Positions 12,489 to 25,544 of a DNA stretch of 64,000 nt are shown one piece after another. The stretch's first letter is position 1. Each line of letters starts with the position of its first letter. Both the position numbers and the translations under genes were made by a program. Source of the DNA: Diorhabda sublineata (Eukaryota > Arthropoda > Insecta > Coleoptera > Chrysomelidae); assembly GCF_026230105.1 (NCBI RefSeq), contig NC_079480.1, positions 22,610,488 through 22,674,487 on the forward strand, in the 5' to 3' direction. The notes under the pieces are model-generated. The model had not been told where the DNA came from. It worked only from the letters and a program-made list of their open reading frames with translations, and ran no database searches.

Positions 12489-13500
12489 CAGATGTCAGTC
12501 TGAAAATATTAAAACATATTTTTTTGTGTATTTTTTGATATATTGTGATTTTTGAAGAGTGCGTGGTTAATTTTTTGCTGATTTAAATGATATTGAAACT
12601 GAAAAAAGTTTTTTTATTACATAAATTTTGTTTTTCCTTAGACATTCGTGACTTCCCTTGAAAATTCATCATTTTGTCTGAAATTTACTATTTTCTTTAT
12701 AACTTCCACATTTTCCTTATAAATCCCACATTTTCCCTTATAAATTCGTCATTTGCCTTGAAAATTTGACATTCTTTTTAAAAATTCATCATTTGTGTAT
12801 GAAATTCATCATGTTCCTTAGAAATTCGCCATTTTCCTTGGAAATCATAATTTTTTGGAAATTTCATATTTGCTTTTCTGAAAGTTATACATCATTTTCC
12901 TTAGAAATTCATCGTTTTCCTTAAAGATAAATAATTTTACTTACAAATTTGTCATTTTTCTTAGACATTCGTCATTTTTTTAATGAAATTTATCATTTTC
13001 TTTGAACATTCTACGTTTATCTTTATAAGTTGATCATTTTTTATAGAAATTCGTCATTTGCATGGAAATTCGTCATGCTACTTAGAAATTTATCATTTTT
13101 CTTCAAAATTCATCATTTACTGTTAGAATTTCATCATTTTCCTTATAAAATTGTCATTTTTGTTAGAATTTCTTCGAAATTTATAATTTTTCTTTAGAAT
13201 TTCATCATTTTTCTTCTAAATTTACCTTTTTTCTTCGAAAATTGTCATTTTTACTTAGAATTTCAGCATTTTTCTTCAAAATTCATCACTTTTTATTAGA
13301 ATTTCATGATTTTCCTTATTAATTCGTCATTTTTGTTAGAATTTCATAATTTTCTTCGAAATTCATCATTTTTGCTTGATGTTTTATCATTTTCCTTCTT
13401 AATTTTTCATTTTTTGTTAAAATTTCATCATTTTTGCATAGAAATTCTACGTTTTTCTTTATAAATTTGTCATTTTCTGTTTTTGAATTTGTGAAAATAT
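12489..13500. repeat. Short-period degenerate minisatellite (~20-22 bp unit)
   Basis: From about 12640 to 13490 a unit close to AAATTCATCATTTTCCTTAG recurs some 35-40 times with much variation (GTCATTT, TCATTTTTC, TTAGAAATT). It fills the gap between the convergent 3' ends of CCDC43 and DNAJB13. Noncoding. Confidence 0.85.
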
Positions 13501-13579
13501 ATTTTTTTAAATAAAAGCAAACAATTATTTTAATTATTTATTAAAAACAACAAACTTTTACATCGATATTGAAATTTTA

Positions 13580-16500
13580 TTAATAATTAGTGGTTCTTAT
13601 TGTCGGAGGTAAACATTCATCAGGATCAACGCGGAGAATCTTGTCTGCTAATACGAGTTTATTGATAACTTCATGTTGACTACTGCCCCCTTCGATTTTG
13701 CACAAATCGAAACCCTTTTTGAACATTTCCTTGCAATTTTTCGGTAAATATTTTGGAAAAGTAACATTAAATCTAATTATCAAATTTCCTTTATAGGGAT
13801 ATTGTTCTAAAATTGGCATTCCTTCGTTTTCCACAATTTTTTCGTAGCCCGGACTGAAAATCGTTTCAATAAATGTTTGGAAGGGAGCTCCACGCAATTT
13901 TTGATTTAAAAAAAATCGAGAAATACATATTTTCCATTATTTTGTTAATTTTTTTGATTCAATTAAAATAAAAGAGAAAACTAAATTTCGAAACTTTTGG
14001 CACCTAAAGAATTAAAAAATCGAAAAATCGTCCGATTTTTCCACGAAAATCCATATTTTTGAAAATTATCGTATTTTTTTTAAGGGAAAATACATAAAAA
14101 ACGAACAATTTGAAAAAAAAATTAATCGAATAAAATATTTTGAAAATTTTTTACATATTATTAAACATTTTGAAAAAGTTATCGATAAAAAAACGAAAAA
14201 TCAACAATTTCAATGGTTTTTTCAGATTTTTTGATGTCTTCATACAAAAATCGGATAAAAACAAAAATTTCAACACTTTTGGCCAATAAAAAAGTCAAAA
14301 ACCAAAATATTCTTCGATTTTTCCACGGAAATTCCAGATTTTTGAAAATTATCGTATTTTTTAAGGGAAAATACATAAAAAACGAAATATTTGAAGAAAA
14401 AAAAACAATTTTTATAAATTATTCAACATTTTGGAAAAAGTTATCAATAATAAACCGAAAAATTAACATTTTCAATGTTTTTTCCCATTTTCTCACACCT
14501 CAAAGATAAAAATGGGGTAAAAACCAAAATTTCGATACTTTTGGACCATAAAAAATTCAAATATCGAAAAATCCTCCGATTTCTCCACGAAAGTTCAACA
14601 CTTTTGAAAATTATCGTATTTTTTTTTCCGGAAAATACATTAAAAACGCACAATTTGGAAAAAAAACGATTGAATATCATGATTTATCCAATTTTCATGA
14701 AATATTCAACATTCTTGAAAAATTTATCTATAAAAAATCGAGAAATCAACATTTTAAATGGTTTTTTTTCCATTTTTTGACACCTCAAAGACGAATATGA
14801 GAAAAAAATCAAAATTTGTACCATAATTTTTTAAAATTTTCCACGACAACTGTACTTGGTCATTTTTTTCGAAAATTACCCAATTTTTTTCGAAAAAATA
14901 CATACAAAAACGAACAATTTGAACAAAACAATCAAATATAATAATTTAAGCAATTTTTCCGAACATTTTTAAAAAAGTTATCGACAAAAAAAACGAAAAA
15001 TAAAGAAAAAAGAAAAAATCACGCAACACTACAAAGAAAGACCTAACCTAAAAAATATCAATTTTTCTTAATAACAATCTAATTTCAACGTTATTTCAAT
15101 TAACATCGTTACTCACTGTATAATGTCTGTTATCGGGACTCTTATTATCCTGTGATCGATTGTGTTGACGGTTACAGTGGTTCCCAAAAGTGCATCTTCT
15201 AAACAAACATTCGCAGTCATTATCAAATCATCTTCGTTTCTAACGAAAGTTTCGTGTGTCCTCTCTTCTATTATGAATACAACATCGGCTGAAATAGAAT
15301 TCCCGATACCTTGAGAAAAGTCTCCTTATTTGAGGTTATGTTTCTAAACGCGTTTATTTTTCTGTTTTAATGATTTTTTTGTGCGCTTTTTTGTATTTAC
15401 ACTGACTTTTAAGCTCGAATTTTATAGTTAAGTGATATTTTTATAAGAATTAACAACAGGTAAGTGCATTTCTTTTAAATCGTTATACAAAATTATCACT
15501 TATGATTTTAAAAACAAAAAAATAGGAAATTTTAACTTTGAATAACTCAAATAGAACAAAATTATGAAAAATTCATATATTTTTATTAGTTTTTTGCACT
15601 TTTTTTATAGATTTTCAGTAGAATTAGATATATGATCAGTAAAAAAATGCAATTACTTACGTTCATGCAATAATTCAACTAAATTAAAAATAATTTGCAG
15701 TGATTTAAAACTATCAAATTTATCACGAAAAGTAAAAAATAACAAACTTTCATTTATGAAAAAGTTAAAATTATAAACAAAAACAATTAACATCAAGTAA
15801 CATAACCTAAAAATACGAAATTCATTATCGTTTATTGAAACCCTTAAGGGTCGTTTACACTATTTAACTAAAATGATTAAATTAAATGAGTTTGAATGAG
15901 ATAAAAGCGAATTGAAACAAATACAACTTTTTTATATACAAGTAAAAAATAAACAACTGGTATCAAAAATAGTGACAATTAAATATTTTACATATAAAGT
16001 AAAGAAAAATATGAAATTATTTGCTACTCTGTACATACATTCTAAACTTTTTAATTAATTCTCAGATGCTAGATATCATAAAGTTATTTCTAATGTTATG
16101 TGAAACGAAAAAAATTACGCATTAAAGTATCTCATTTGCCGATTTTGAAATTCAACTTCTTCATTTACACGAAAAAAATTTTTGTAATATGTCGGACATA
16201 CTACTTGCAATACATAAAGAAGATTTTTTGTATCCCTCTGCAACTTTTTAACTCAAGTTTTATTCCTTTTTAATTTAAATTACATAAAAATTGAATTTAA
16301 TAAACTTGAACAGTGTAAATACCCCTTTAGTCTAACTTGTCATAATTTTTTCCAATATGGCGTATGAAAGTAAACAAGATTATTAAATCGTATTTATGTT
16401 TTTGACCAAAATTAAGTTAAGTGACCAAAAAACGAAGTAAGAATATAAGAAATTAGTAATAAAAATTTTATTTAGACTGAAACTAATAAAGGTGAGAATC

Positions 16501-17543
16501 GCTTAAAACTATTTTCACATGTTTACGTTTTTATCTATCAAATTTACTGTAAAAGTATTAAAAAATATAATGAAGTAACAATAATATATAAAAAAATATT
16601 CATTGTCCATTTTAAAATTATTTAAAACAAAATAAAATTAATTCGAAAATATTCTAAAAAAATACATTCACGCCCAGCTGTTTTGACAATGAACACCATT
16701 TTGAATCACGTGATTTATTTAGGGGAAACGGAAGAGATTAAATTTTAGAAATGCAATATATACCAGAGGATTTAAAATTTTTATATGATTTTTTTTTCAG
16801 TTTGGAAAACAAATTTAATATTTACCGGGTATTGTTGCCGGATTTTGATCCCCTTCTTCGGGAAAAACAATTTCCGTTTTTTGTCTTATTCCCGGTTTAA
16901 TTGGAACATTCAAAATCTTCTCTCTAACTTCAGTGGTGGTTCTTTCGTCATTTACGAATACCAATCGATGGATTTTCATTTTTTTCACGCCACCGAAATA
17001 AATTTCGTGCAAGGTCAAGTATAAAGGGTGTCTTATAGGTTCTTGTTTTTTCTTTACACATTTAGTACCGTCCGTTAGTTGGTAAAGCGCCGGGGGGTTT
17101 TTTAATACATCTAATAAATCCGCATATGGTGATGTGGTACCAAAGAATTTTCTTCGTAAAAGAAAAATGAATAAATATGTAGGAAAATAAAATAAATAGA
17201 CTTACTTATAAGTTAACATGGGATCTCCATGATATCGATAAGCGGGAAAACAACCATCAACCGTTGGGATGCCTCTTTTCAACCCTTCTTCTCCGTATTG
17301 ATCAAAAACAGCCCTTTTAGCTGGGTCAGATAGTACATCGTACGCTTCTCCAATTAAAGCGAATACTTGTTGAGCATGAGTATTGGTTAATAATTCTTTA
17401 TTAAATTCTAACGCTAAATTTCGATATCTGAAATAAATCTATTAATATAACCCTCGTCACAGTTGTATTACTTACGCTTTTTTTATTTCTAAATCTGTAC
17501 TATGTCGTGGAATTTGTAATATTCCGTAATAATCGAGCCCCAT
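13580..17543 (-). CDS. DNAJB13: DnaJ homolog subfamily B member 13 (radial spoke/ciliary HSP40), degenerate J domain
   Basis: Five minus-strand exons: 17543-17476, 17427-17206, 17151-16826, 15288-15117 and 13853-13580 (stop 13580-13582). The CDS is 1062 nt, 353 aa. A J domain (1-70) begins MGLDYYGIL and keeps the helix III/IV block (GEAYDVLSDPAKRAVFDQYG), but positions 31-33, where HPD should be, read FNK. The two C-terminal substrate-binding sandwich domains are present (LTLHEIYFGGVKKMKI; HRIIRVPITDII; the GYEKIVENEGMP block). There is no Gly/Phe-rich or zinc-finger region. DNAJB13 proteins bind the axonemal radial spoke and are known to have a degenerate HPD, so this is a structural rather than Hsp70-stimulating J protein. 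Introns 3 and 4 are long; intron 2 is 54 bp. Confidence 0.92.
13980..15012. repeat. Tandem repeat in DNAJB13 intron 4, about four copies of ~270 bp
   Basis: Each unit contains CGAAAAATC, a TTTTTCCACG(A/G)AAATTC segment, GAAAATTATCGTATTTTTT, GGGAAAATACATAAAAAACG and AAGTTATCGATAAAAAA(A)CG. Anchors near 14068, 14348, 14608 and 14873 give spacings of 280, 260 and 265 bp. Copies are diverged. Short open frames appear on both strands because the sequence is A/T homopolymer-rich; none looks coding. Confidence 0.8.
15289..16825. other. DNAJB13 intron 3
   Basis: About 1.5 kb of very AT-rich intron. No ORF, array or RNA structure recognised. Confidence 0.5.
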
Positions 17544-17715
17544 TTTTGTCAGTTTGATTTAAATAAAATGAATTTGGCACGACTGTTTTTTAGAGTATTT
17601 ATTGATATTAAGTTGGTGAAATGTCACACGCTAGAGGTCGTTCTTGTCATAAGTCATTCGGTTTGGCGTTGGCATTTTTATCGAAGTAAAACGGCTTTGT
17701 TAGTATCGAATAAAA
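17544..17715. promoter_or_regulatory. Shared bidirectional promoter of DNAJB13 and FAM76
   Basis: Only 172 bp separates the divergent start codons of DNAJB13 (-) and FAM76 (+). Both 5' UTRs and core promoters must lie here unless an upstream leader exon exists. No TATA box seen. Inferred from geometry. Confidence 0.6.
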
Positions 17716-20700
17716 ATGAGTGCTGCGTTATTGTTTGCGTGTTCTCGTTGTTTTACTCGTCATCCTTTCGAAGATCTATCTCCAGGTCAACAACTGTGCA
17801 AAGTAAGTTTGAAACCTAACCTTCATAACGTTGATATAAAAGATCTTTTTTACATTAAAAATGTGAACTATTTGTAAAGAGAAGTCGTTTAGCGAAAGAA
17901 AAATGTTTGTTTTGTTCAATTAGGAGTGTCGCGGGGCTTTTCCAGTTGTTAAATGCACCTATTGTCGTTCAGAATTTCAACAAACTTCTAAAGGCAGTAC
18001 AAGTACAATATGTAAAAAATGTGAACAAAACGTGAAATCTTATGGTAAACCGACTGCCTGCGAGTATTGCAACATCATAGCGGCGTTCATCGGGAATAAA
18101 TGTCAACGGTGTACAAATTCTGAAATAAAATATGGTCCTCCGGTCAACTGCGAACAGTGCAAGCAAAAATGCGCTTTCGATAGACATGACGATGATAAAA
18201 AGGTGAAGTATTAAAGATATGGAGATGTCTCAATTTGTACCATTTCATATTTTTAGGTTGACGGCAAGCTTTTATGTTGGTTGTGCACTCTTTCCTTCAA
18301 AAGGGCTTTAGCTAAGACTAAACAGGGGGATGCGGAGAGAAGGCATTTAAAAATGGCTCATTTACATAAGAAACATAAGGATAAGTGAGTTGTCGTAAAC
18401 ACAAGGATTAAACAAACAATTGTTAAAAAACTTGTTTTTTTCTATTAATATCAATTTCTTTTAGGTTTGGAGCTTGAATAATCATTTTGTTATCAAAGTT
18501 TCCCTTCTAATTACATTCTAGGTCGAAACCAAGTGTTTGACTAATTTATATAATAAAGACAAATGTAAATTAATCAGCCGTTTATTTGCACATAATGAAA
18601 TTTTTTTTAATTTGCTTATTTTGGGGATCTGTCCAAATGGTCCTTAATGGTCATTACACGTTTCAAAAGTTGAAAATATCAATTAATTTTATTATTTATT
18701 TATTAATAATTACTGACGAGCAATATTTTGTAATTTAACAAATATTTTTCTAGTATTTGAACGACTCTCTTTACAGATAATGATTTTATTGTGGTTATAT
18801 TGAATTTTATTTGAATAATTTAGTAAAAAAAATCGAAAACTTGGATTTTTTTTCTATATTTGTACTTTTTCAGTTTTTTTCTTGTGAACTATATTTGGAA
18901 TATTACTGATTTTGGTGGGTCCCCTTCCCAAAACTAAAGATTGTAATTTCTTTCGGTAGCCATTTTGGTTTTCTAGTCCCTCTATTCATATATCTAAAAA
19001 TGTATTTTGTTAGTGATTCTACATGTCATTATTATGCCTCCAAAATACATAGATTCCTCCCTAAGATTCCTATTTTTCTCATTTTCTAAGGTATGAGCAC
19101 TACTCCAACAAGTTTTTTGCCCAAATAGCTAATACATTCGGAAAGTAGATGCTCTATGGCTTGCTCACGGCAACTGCAATTGACCTCTGCCACATGTATC
19201 ATCTTGAGGTGGCATTTGAAGGTTCAGAAACCTTTCAGAAGACCTACTTTCAGTTTAAGTCATTCCTGGAGATCTGGAGCATCAAACTTGATGTGGTTAT
19301 AAATATTTTGAATTACTTGAATCTTGGAGTGTTTCTTTTTCTATATGAGGCGATAGTAGAGCTATTGTCCAAATTTTTGAGCCGTTGCTTCCTGTTTCTT
19401 CATTGCTGGGTATAACCTGGTGGGTTGGTTACTTTGTTTCTGTTGTGTCCACTTCCATGGTAACTTGGATGTGTACTAAATAATTTTTAAGACTTTCAAG
19501 GCCATTTGGTTATCAAATAGAATGTATTAACGAGGTGTTTGGTTTGTTGCTTCTATTGCTAATTGTATGGTCATGGTCCAAAAATGCCCAAATTCAGCTT
19601 CTTGTACTACCTTTGAACTTGCTGAAGATCTTTATCGACTCAAAATTGGTGGTAATTGATTATGACTTTGATTGAAAAGTCTTTGTCTGTATGGTACGCA
19701 TTTTGACAATTGTTTTCTAGTTTTATCCATTCTAAAATGGTTTAGCAGTGCTTCTTAGGCATGTTGACATCACCCCTTTGATACCCCAAAAAGATTAGGT
19801 TCTAAATTTCGTTTAGTTTGTTTTGAACTGCCCGTTTGTTGGTTCTGTATTGTTGGTTAATTAGTTCTGAGCTGCCAATCATTCATTATTCGGTTAAATC
19901 TATTTCGACAATGGGAATGTGCATAGAACTTCCTATGGGAACATTTGAACTACTTTGAGAATCAATGTTGTATATAAAACATTGTTTTTCAAAATCTGGC
20001 ATATAAGACATTTTTATGCTAAGGTATGAATTGTTTATTGCTAATATTTTGATTTTTATCGCAAATTGCATACAAATCTACAAAAAAAAAAACTGATCCC
20101 CAATTTCGTTGTCAGATACAGGAATTTTTTTTCAAAAAAAATTATTGTATGGGTGTGTTTTAACCCTATTTTGAATCTCATGATTTGAATTTTCATTTTC
20201 TTGGATTAATTTTGATTTCTTATCAATTTTTTTTGTAATTTCTACCCTTTTTTCATGATTTAAAGTTCATACGCGCTATTTTGAAGTTTGTTTAACACAA
20301 ATATCAATGCAAATAAAATAATATAAAATCATTTCATTACATAATCTACCTTCTCAATGTCATGAATAGTATCAAAAAATGTTTTTATCGACATTTTATA
20401 CTTCCAGGAAGTCTAATTGAACTAAATTTGGTAGATAAACTGGACGTAAGTCGACAGAAAGACTTCTAACACCAAAAATCTTGTAAAACAAAAGCAATTT
20501 GTGGTACTGCCCATTGTCATCGAGAAAAATACAAATTGTTATCCTGTTTTTAGCCATTTTTGTTCGTTTAGTTCCAGAATAGCCAGTCCAAGAACATCTA
20601 AACCTTTTTTTTGTCCTCAACAAATTCATTTAACATAATTTTTTGAACATTTCCTGGTTTAATATATAATTTTTGACAAGCCGACGTTATGAAAATACTG

Positions 20701-21392
20701 CCCCCCGAGGACGTGACCCACCACAAGTACGGATTATCCCAATTTTTTTTTTAACTAATTTCAATGTCCAAGAACATCTAAACCTTTTGTCGTCCTCAAC
20801 TGACCCATTTAATAGTATTTTTTTTGAGATTTCTTAGTTTAATGTCATTTTTGACAGGCCGAGGAGTCACAGCAAACGTCCGAATCGACCGGATGTTACG
20901 AAAATACCGCCCCCCGAGGACGTAACCCCCAACAAAATAGCTCGCAACAATTCCGGAGCGCCAGTCCGAGGTGATTTAGATCCGAACAGTTCGGATCACG
21001 TGATCGCGATGACTCAACTCAAAGAACAAATCGCCAGTTTAACGAAGCAACTAGCTCAAAAAAACTCCGAGCTCTTGAATAAAGATAAAACGGTGAATTA
21101 TTGACGTTTTTTATTCATTTATTAGTTTTATGTTAAAATTGATTTTTTTCAGATAACCGAATTGAAGGCGAGCAATTTCACGACGGAAAACGAACTCAGG
21201 CAAAAATTGAAGAACCTCCAGAAGGAGTACGACGATAAAGTTGATAATTTGAATAACAAAATATCGAGTCTTCTCAAAGAAATAGCCAGTTTATCGAAAT
21301 CGGCGAAGAAGGGTAGTAAAAATTCGACATTAGCGTCGAATTCTGCGGCTGATAATAACAGCAGCGGTACGGATAGTCCAAGTTTACAGTGA
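17716..21392 (+). CDS. FAM76: FAM76 family protein
   Basis: Five exons: 17716-17802, 17924-18202, 18257-18384, 20858-21092 and 21153-21392. The CDS is 969 nt, 322 aa; vertebrate FAM76B is about 339 aa. Residues 1-140 hold a run of CxxC pairs (CSRC, CKEC, CTYC, CKKC, CEYC, CQRC, CEQC, CWLC) forming the family's zinc-ribbon-like region, with the signature CNIIAAFIGNKCQRCTNSE. A basic Lys/His segment follows (KMAHLHKKHKDK), then a linker and a C-terminal coiled coil (MTQLKEQIASLTKQL onward) ending in a Ser/Asn-rich tail. The long His tract of vertebrate FAM76B is missing. FAM76 proteins are nuclear, and FAM76B has been linked to hnRNPA2B1 and NF-kB regulation in mammals (family knowledge). Intron 3 carries retroelement debris and a duplicated exon-4 segment. 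Confidence 0.92.
18950..19480 (-). pseudogene. Degenerate non-LTR retrotransposon RNase H fragment in FAM76 intron 3
   Basis: Read on the minus strand, 19470-19430 resembles the RNase H segment ahead of the GNE-A-D motif (MEVDTTETK). Downstream, 19225-19145 reads CHLK..HV......CREQAIEHLLSEC, matching the C-terminal Cys/His tail of Jockey-type RNase H. Stops interrupt the frame. Assignment rests on motif order and spacing, so only moderate confidence. Confidence 0.5.
20586..20935 (+). repeat. Partial tandem duplication of FAM76 exon 4 acceptor region
   Basis: TCCAAGAACATCTAAACC at 20587 recurs at 20767. Both copies run through the intron end into the exon-4 stretch that includes CCCCCCGAGGACGT. 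The upstream copy lacks about 36 nt just after its acceptor-like AG (20679-20680). It could form a 46-nt pseudo-exon, 20681-20726, whose inclusion would break the frame. Confidence 0.75.
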
Positions 21393-24330
21393 ATTAGTGT
21401 CGGAAGTGTTGATAACGCGGTGGTATTAAGTGATGTGATGGTTAAATGAAAGCTTCGAAGCACTATTTTATATATGTACGTCTAATTTTATTTTTTTTTA
21501 TCGTTTAGACAATTTTTTTTCATTTTGAGTACAAAAGTTGCAAAAAAAATAATTAGGAAACCAATTTTTTACCGTATTTGGTATTCGGGATGTTTTTATT
21601 CATTATTCAGTAGAAATTATGGGAAATGTTTCGCTTCACTGTCTCCTATTTTTTATTTTCGATTCCAGTACCAATTTTTTAATGTTCATTCCAATCCAGG
21701 GGTGCCAACTTTTAGTCAGGAACTTGCAGCCCTTATCTTGCTCAAAATTGGACAAAAACCTAAATCCACACTGCAGTGGTTTCTAGATTTCATTAATTTG
21801 GCCTGCATTTGATGAACTATCCTTTAGACAAAGGAGTACACAGGACACTAATGGTTTTTAGTGCTTCTTTAACACTAGCAAATATCTGACCCCACTTATC
21901 CTGAAGTGTTTAAGTTGAACTACAGAAATAACTGGTTTTACTACTGAAAAGAAGGCCATTTCGATTTTTCCGTTATTTTTTACTGCTTAATCCCCAAATC
22001 CAGGACAATCCGTGTCCAGGAGGCAGAAAAGTTGAGGGAATGGAAAATGGAAACGTCCTGGGAAATCTGGAACAGTTGGAAACGTGTTCCAATCTCATTT
22101 TTTATTCTCAGTGTAACTTATCACTTTGACTGTCCTCTTAATTTATGTTTTTTTTATTGTTGTTGCTGTAATTTCCCCATTTCTTCGAATTTGTTAACAT
22201 TTTTCTTTTATGCCCTTTGTGTAATTTTATAGAAAAAAAAATAGTTTTGGCGGAACCTTGATATTTTCATTTATTTTTTCCCAAAATTTTATATTTTTAT
22301 TTTGGAAAAACTTGATGGTTTTCAAGTTTTTGAACTAAAAATTTTTTTATGGGAACAAATCCGATACATTTTTCTGAAATTTCCATTATTTTTTGCTAAT
22401 TCTATTTTCATCATTGTTAATTTCAACCCTTCATGTTTTTTTCTTAGTGTATCTCGTCTTTTTGCGTTCCCCCTTAATATATTTGTTTTTCTCACACCCT
22501 TTTGTCCTTGTATGTTATTGTTGCTGTGATTTCCTCATTTCTTTGACTTTATTATCATTTTTTAATTCAAAATCTAATAAATTTCTACCAACTAGGCCTT
22601 TTTCTTTTAATTTCACCCTGTTTTACTTCCCTCTTAATTTATTTCTTGTTCTAATTCATTTGTTGCCGCTTCACATCTATTTATTTAAGTTTCTTAATTT
22701 TTTTTAACCAAAATTTAACCTTTCACCTTCACCCTGTTTCACAGATCACTTTTTAGGCTAAATTTAATATTTTTCTCTCTGTGTAACCTTTTTCGCTATA
22801 ACTCTCGGTATTTTGTTGTTTAAATTCATTTATTTCTCAATTTCCCACCTCCCCTAATCGTGATCGCCCCCTTTTTTAACTTACCAGTTTTATTATCTAA
22901 ATTAAATCATTTTCTTTTCTCAGTGTAACTTTTTCTCCCTGAAATTCATTTTTTTATTAATTTCCCACCTTCTCCGTCATTGTAATTTCACTTTTTTGAC
23001 TTTGAAATTTAATGATATTCTTCTCTCAGTGTAACTTTTTTCAACCTTCCTCTCAATTTTTTCTCCCACTATCTTGACTTTTTATATTTTTAATCAAAAT
23101 TGAATCGATTTCTTTTCTTAGTGTAACTTTTTTCCTCTTCCCTCCGATTTTTTTCTTTAAATTGAGCTGTTTCATTTCCCCACCGTGGTTCCTTTTTTTT
23201 GCACTTACTAATTTTTTTATCGACATTTAATCTATTTTTTTCCCAGTGTAAAATTCCGATTTCCCTCTCAATTATTTCTCCGGTAAATTCGTGTTTTTCA
23301 ATTTCCTGCCCACTCATATTCCAATTTTCTGGTTTACTAGCTTTTTGAAACGTATCATTTTTTTTTAACTTTTCTCTCAGTTTAATAATTCCCCACCTTC
23401 CGTCATCGCGATTTCTCCCTTTTTTTACTTACAACTTTTTGTTATACTGATCAATTTAAAGATGCCCATTTCTGGTAAACTACTTCATTATGGAAGTATG
23501 CTTACCAATATGTTTTATAACGTCATATCCCTTTGTGACAAATGACATTAACATAACCTCAATAAACTACGATTTTTATTATTTCGTTATTCAGTTTTTA
23601 CGACCAGGAAAGTATTTTTTCTATTTCTATTGTTTATTGAATGTAATATAAAACAATTTATTTGGTAGTTACCGCATATTTTGTATGGTATATTAATTTC
23701 GGTTATACTTTATACAGGGTGAGTCGAATTTTAATCGATATTTGCGTAATGAGCGATTACTTTGAAATTTTCTTGTATAAAATCAATTTTCTACCACGAA
23801 TTCAAAATAACCTCGTCGATTCAGGTACTTTACAATGTAAATAGTACTAGTTGGTTAATTTCGTAATCGTTTAGGGGTAAGTTTGGATATAGTGTTAATT
23901 TATTTTTCTAAAACGTGTAATTTTAATCTTTGTAATGTAAGTTGAAGAAAAAAATAAAAAACAGATTTAAATGTATGTTTTATTTAAAAAAAAAAAACAT
24001 TTTATGGGTATTTATGTAGAAGACAAGTTCAAAGATTGGCGAATCTAGATCAAAGTAAAAAGAAGCCCCTAGTGTTAACAACACTCTCTATTTCCTTTAT
24101 AGTTTCCCTATTTATAAATTTTTTGTAATATCCCAAAGATTTCATTGAAAATAACCAAATTTATGGTCTTACTAAAACTTTTCCAAGAAAATTTTGTTGT
24201 ACAAACAAATTTCCATGAAACTATTTGAATATTTGTACCAAGATTTACCAATAATACTTAAAATTATGGAATATATCGAGTTACTTGTCAATATAATTAA
24301 AATTTACTACAAATAATTGAAAAATGTGTT
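21393..24330. other. Convergent intergenic region FAM76-PDXK with T-rich degenerate repeats
   Basis: About 2.9 kb between the FAM76 and PDXK stop codons. From about 22050 to 23430 it is pyrimidine-rich on the plus strand, with loose ~90-110-bp repeats carrying TTTTCTCAGTGTAACTTTTT (near 22918, 23022, 23115, 23240) and an older pair around 22130 and 22510 with TTGTTGCTGT(A/G)ATTTCC. Open frames there are compositional. The part after 23450 is plain AT-rich sequence with the tails of both genes. Confidence 0.6.
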
Positions 24331-25486
24331 TCAAGGTACGATATTGGCTTTAAATATAATTTTTGGTTGTTCTATATCGAGTTTGCTTTGTAGTAGTTTC
24401 AATTCTTTGTTGCGGGCGTTTCGCTCTAAACCTACAAACGAAATACAAAATTGGGAAGTTTCCATTTGAAATCAATGATTTAAGCAAAAAAATTGATCAA
24501 TTCCATAGCTAAATCACCCCGATTACTCTTTTCTTCTTTGAATCTCTATAATTGACAAAAATTATAAAACTAGTGGAAGTTTCTATGTAGAATTAAAGTT
24601 TTACACAGTTCTGTCCTTAATATCTCTGTAATCGACAAAAATTATAAATCGAGTGGAAGTTTCTATGCAAAATAAGAGTTTTACACAAAAAAATTAACTC
24701 AACCATCCCGATTTCTCATTTTTCTTCTTTAAATCTCTATAACCGACAAAAATTATAAAACCAGTGAAAGTTTCTAGGTAGAATTAAAATTTTACACATA
24801 AAGAATCAACTAGTCACATCTAAATCAACTACAACAAATACTAAATTTTCTTGTTTAGATCACTATAATTGACCATAATGCAAAACTAGTAGTAGTAGTT
24901 TCTATGTAAAATGAGGATTTTATACAAACATATCAACGAAAGTCACAGCTAAATAACATAGTTACTCAATTCTGCCCTCTATATCTCTGTAAATGACAGA
25001 AATTACAGACCTAATGAAAGTTTCTATGTAAAATTAAAGTTTTACACAGTTCTGTCCTTAATTCCTATGTAATTGACAAAAGTTACAAAGCAAAGGGAAG
25101 TTTCTATGTAAAATTAAAGTTATACACAAGAAAAATCAACTAGATTCCCAGATAAATGACTTAGTTACTTCTTCTTTATATCACTGTAATGGACAAATAA
25201 AGTTTCCTTTGAATTTGATATATTTACCTTTGCAAGATTCAAACGTCCTTTCTAATATTGCGTGTAACGACGCTATGGTGTTTTCCAAAGACTCTTTCAA
25301 ATCGTTGTTACTCTTATGCATCCAAGATAATATTAAAGCTGCGAATAAATCTCCGGAACCGGTAAAACTCATAGGAATTTTTTTGATTTCCATACAATAC
25401 CGTTCATCTTTTCCTCCTAAATTTAAGTAAAAACAAATACTACATCTAACAAACATTAAAATATTGAAAATACATCGGTGTTTTTC

Positions 25487-25544
<58 letters not shown>

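Noticed and set aside
14179..14780. Overlapping frames on both strands, 65-101 codons
   Set aside because: A/T homopolymer-rich ~270-bp tandem repeat in DNAJB13 intron 4; frames differ between copies.
19149..19415. 88-codon plus-strand frame
   Set aside because: The recognisable similarity (RNase H tail) is on the minus strand, so this frame is its shadow.
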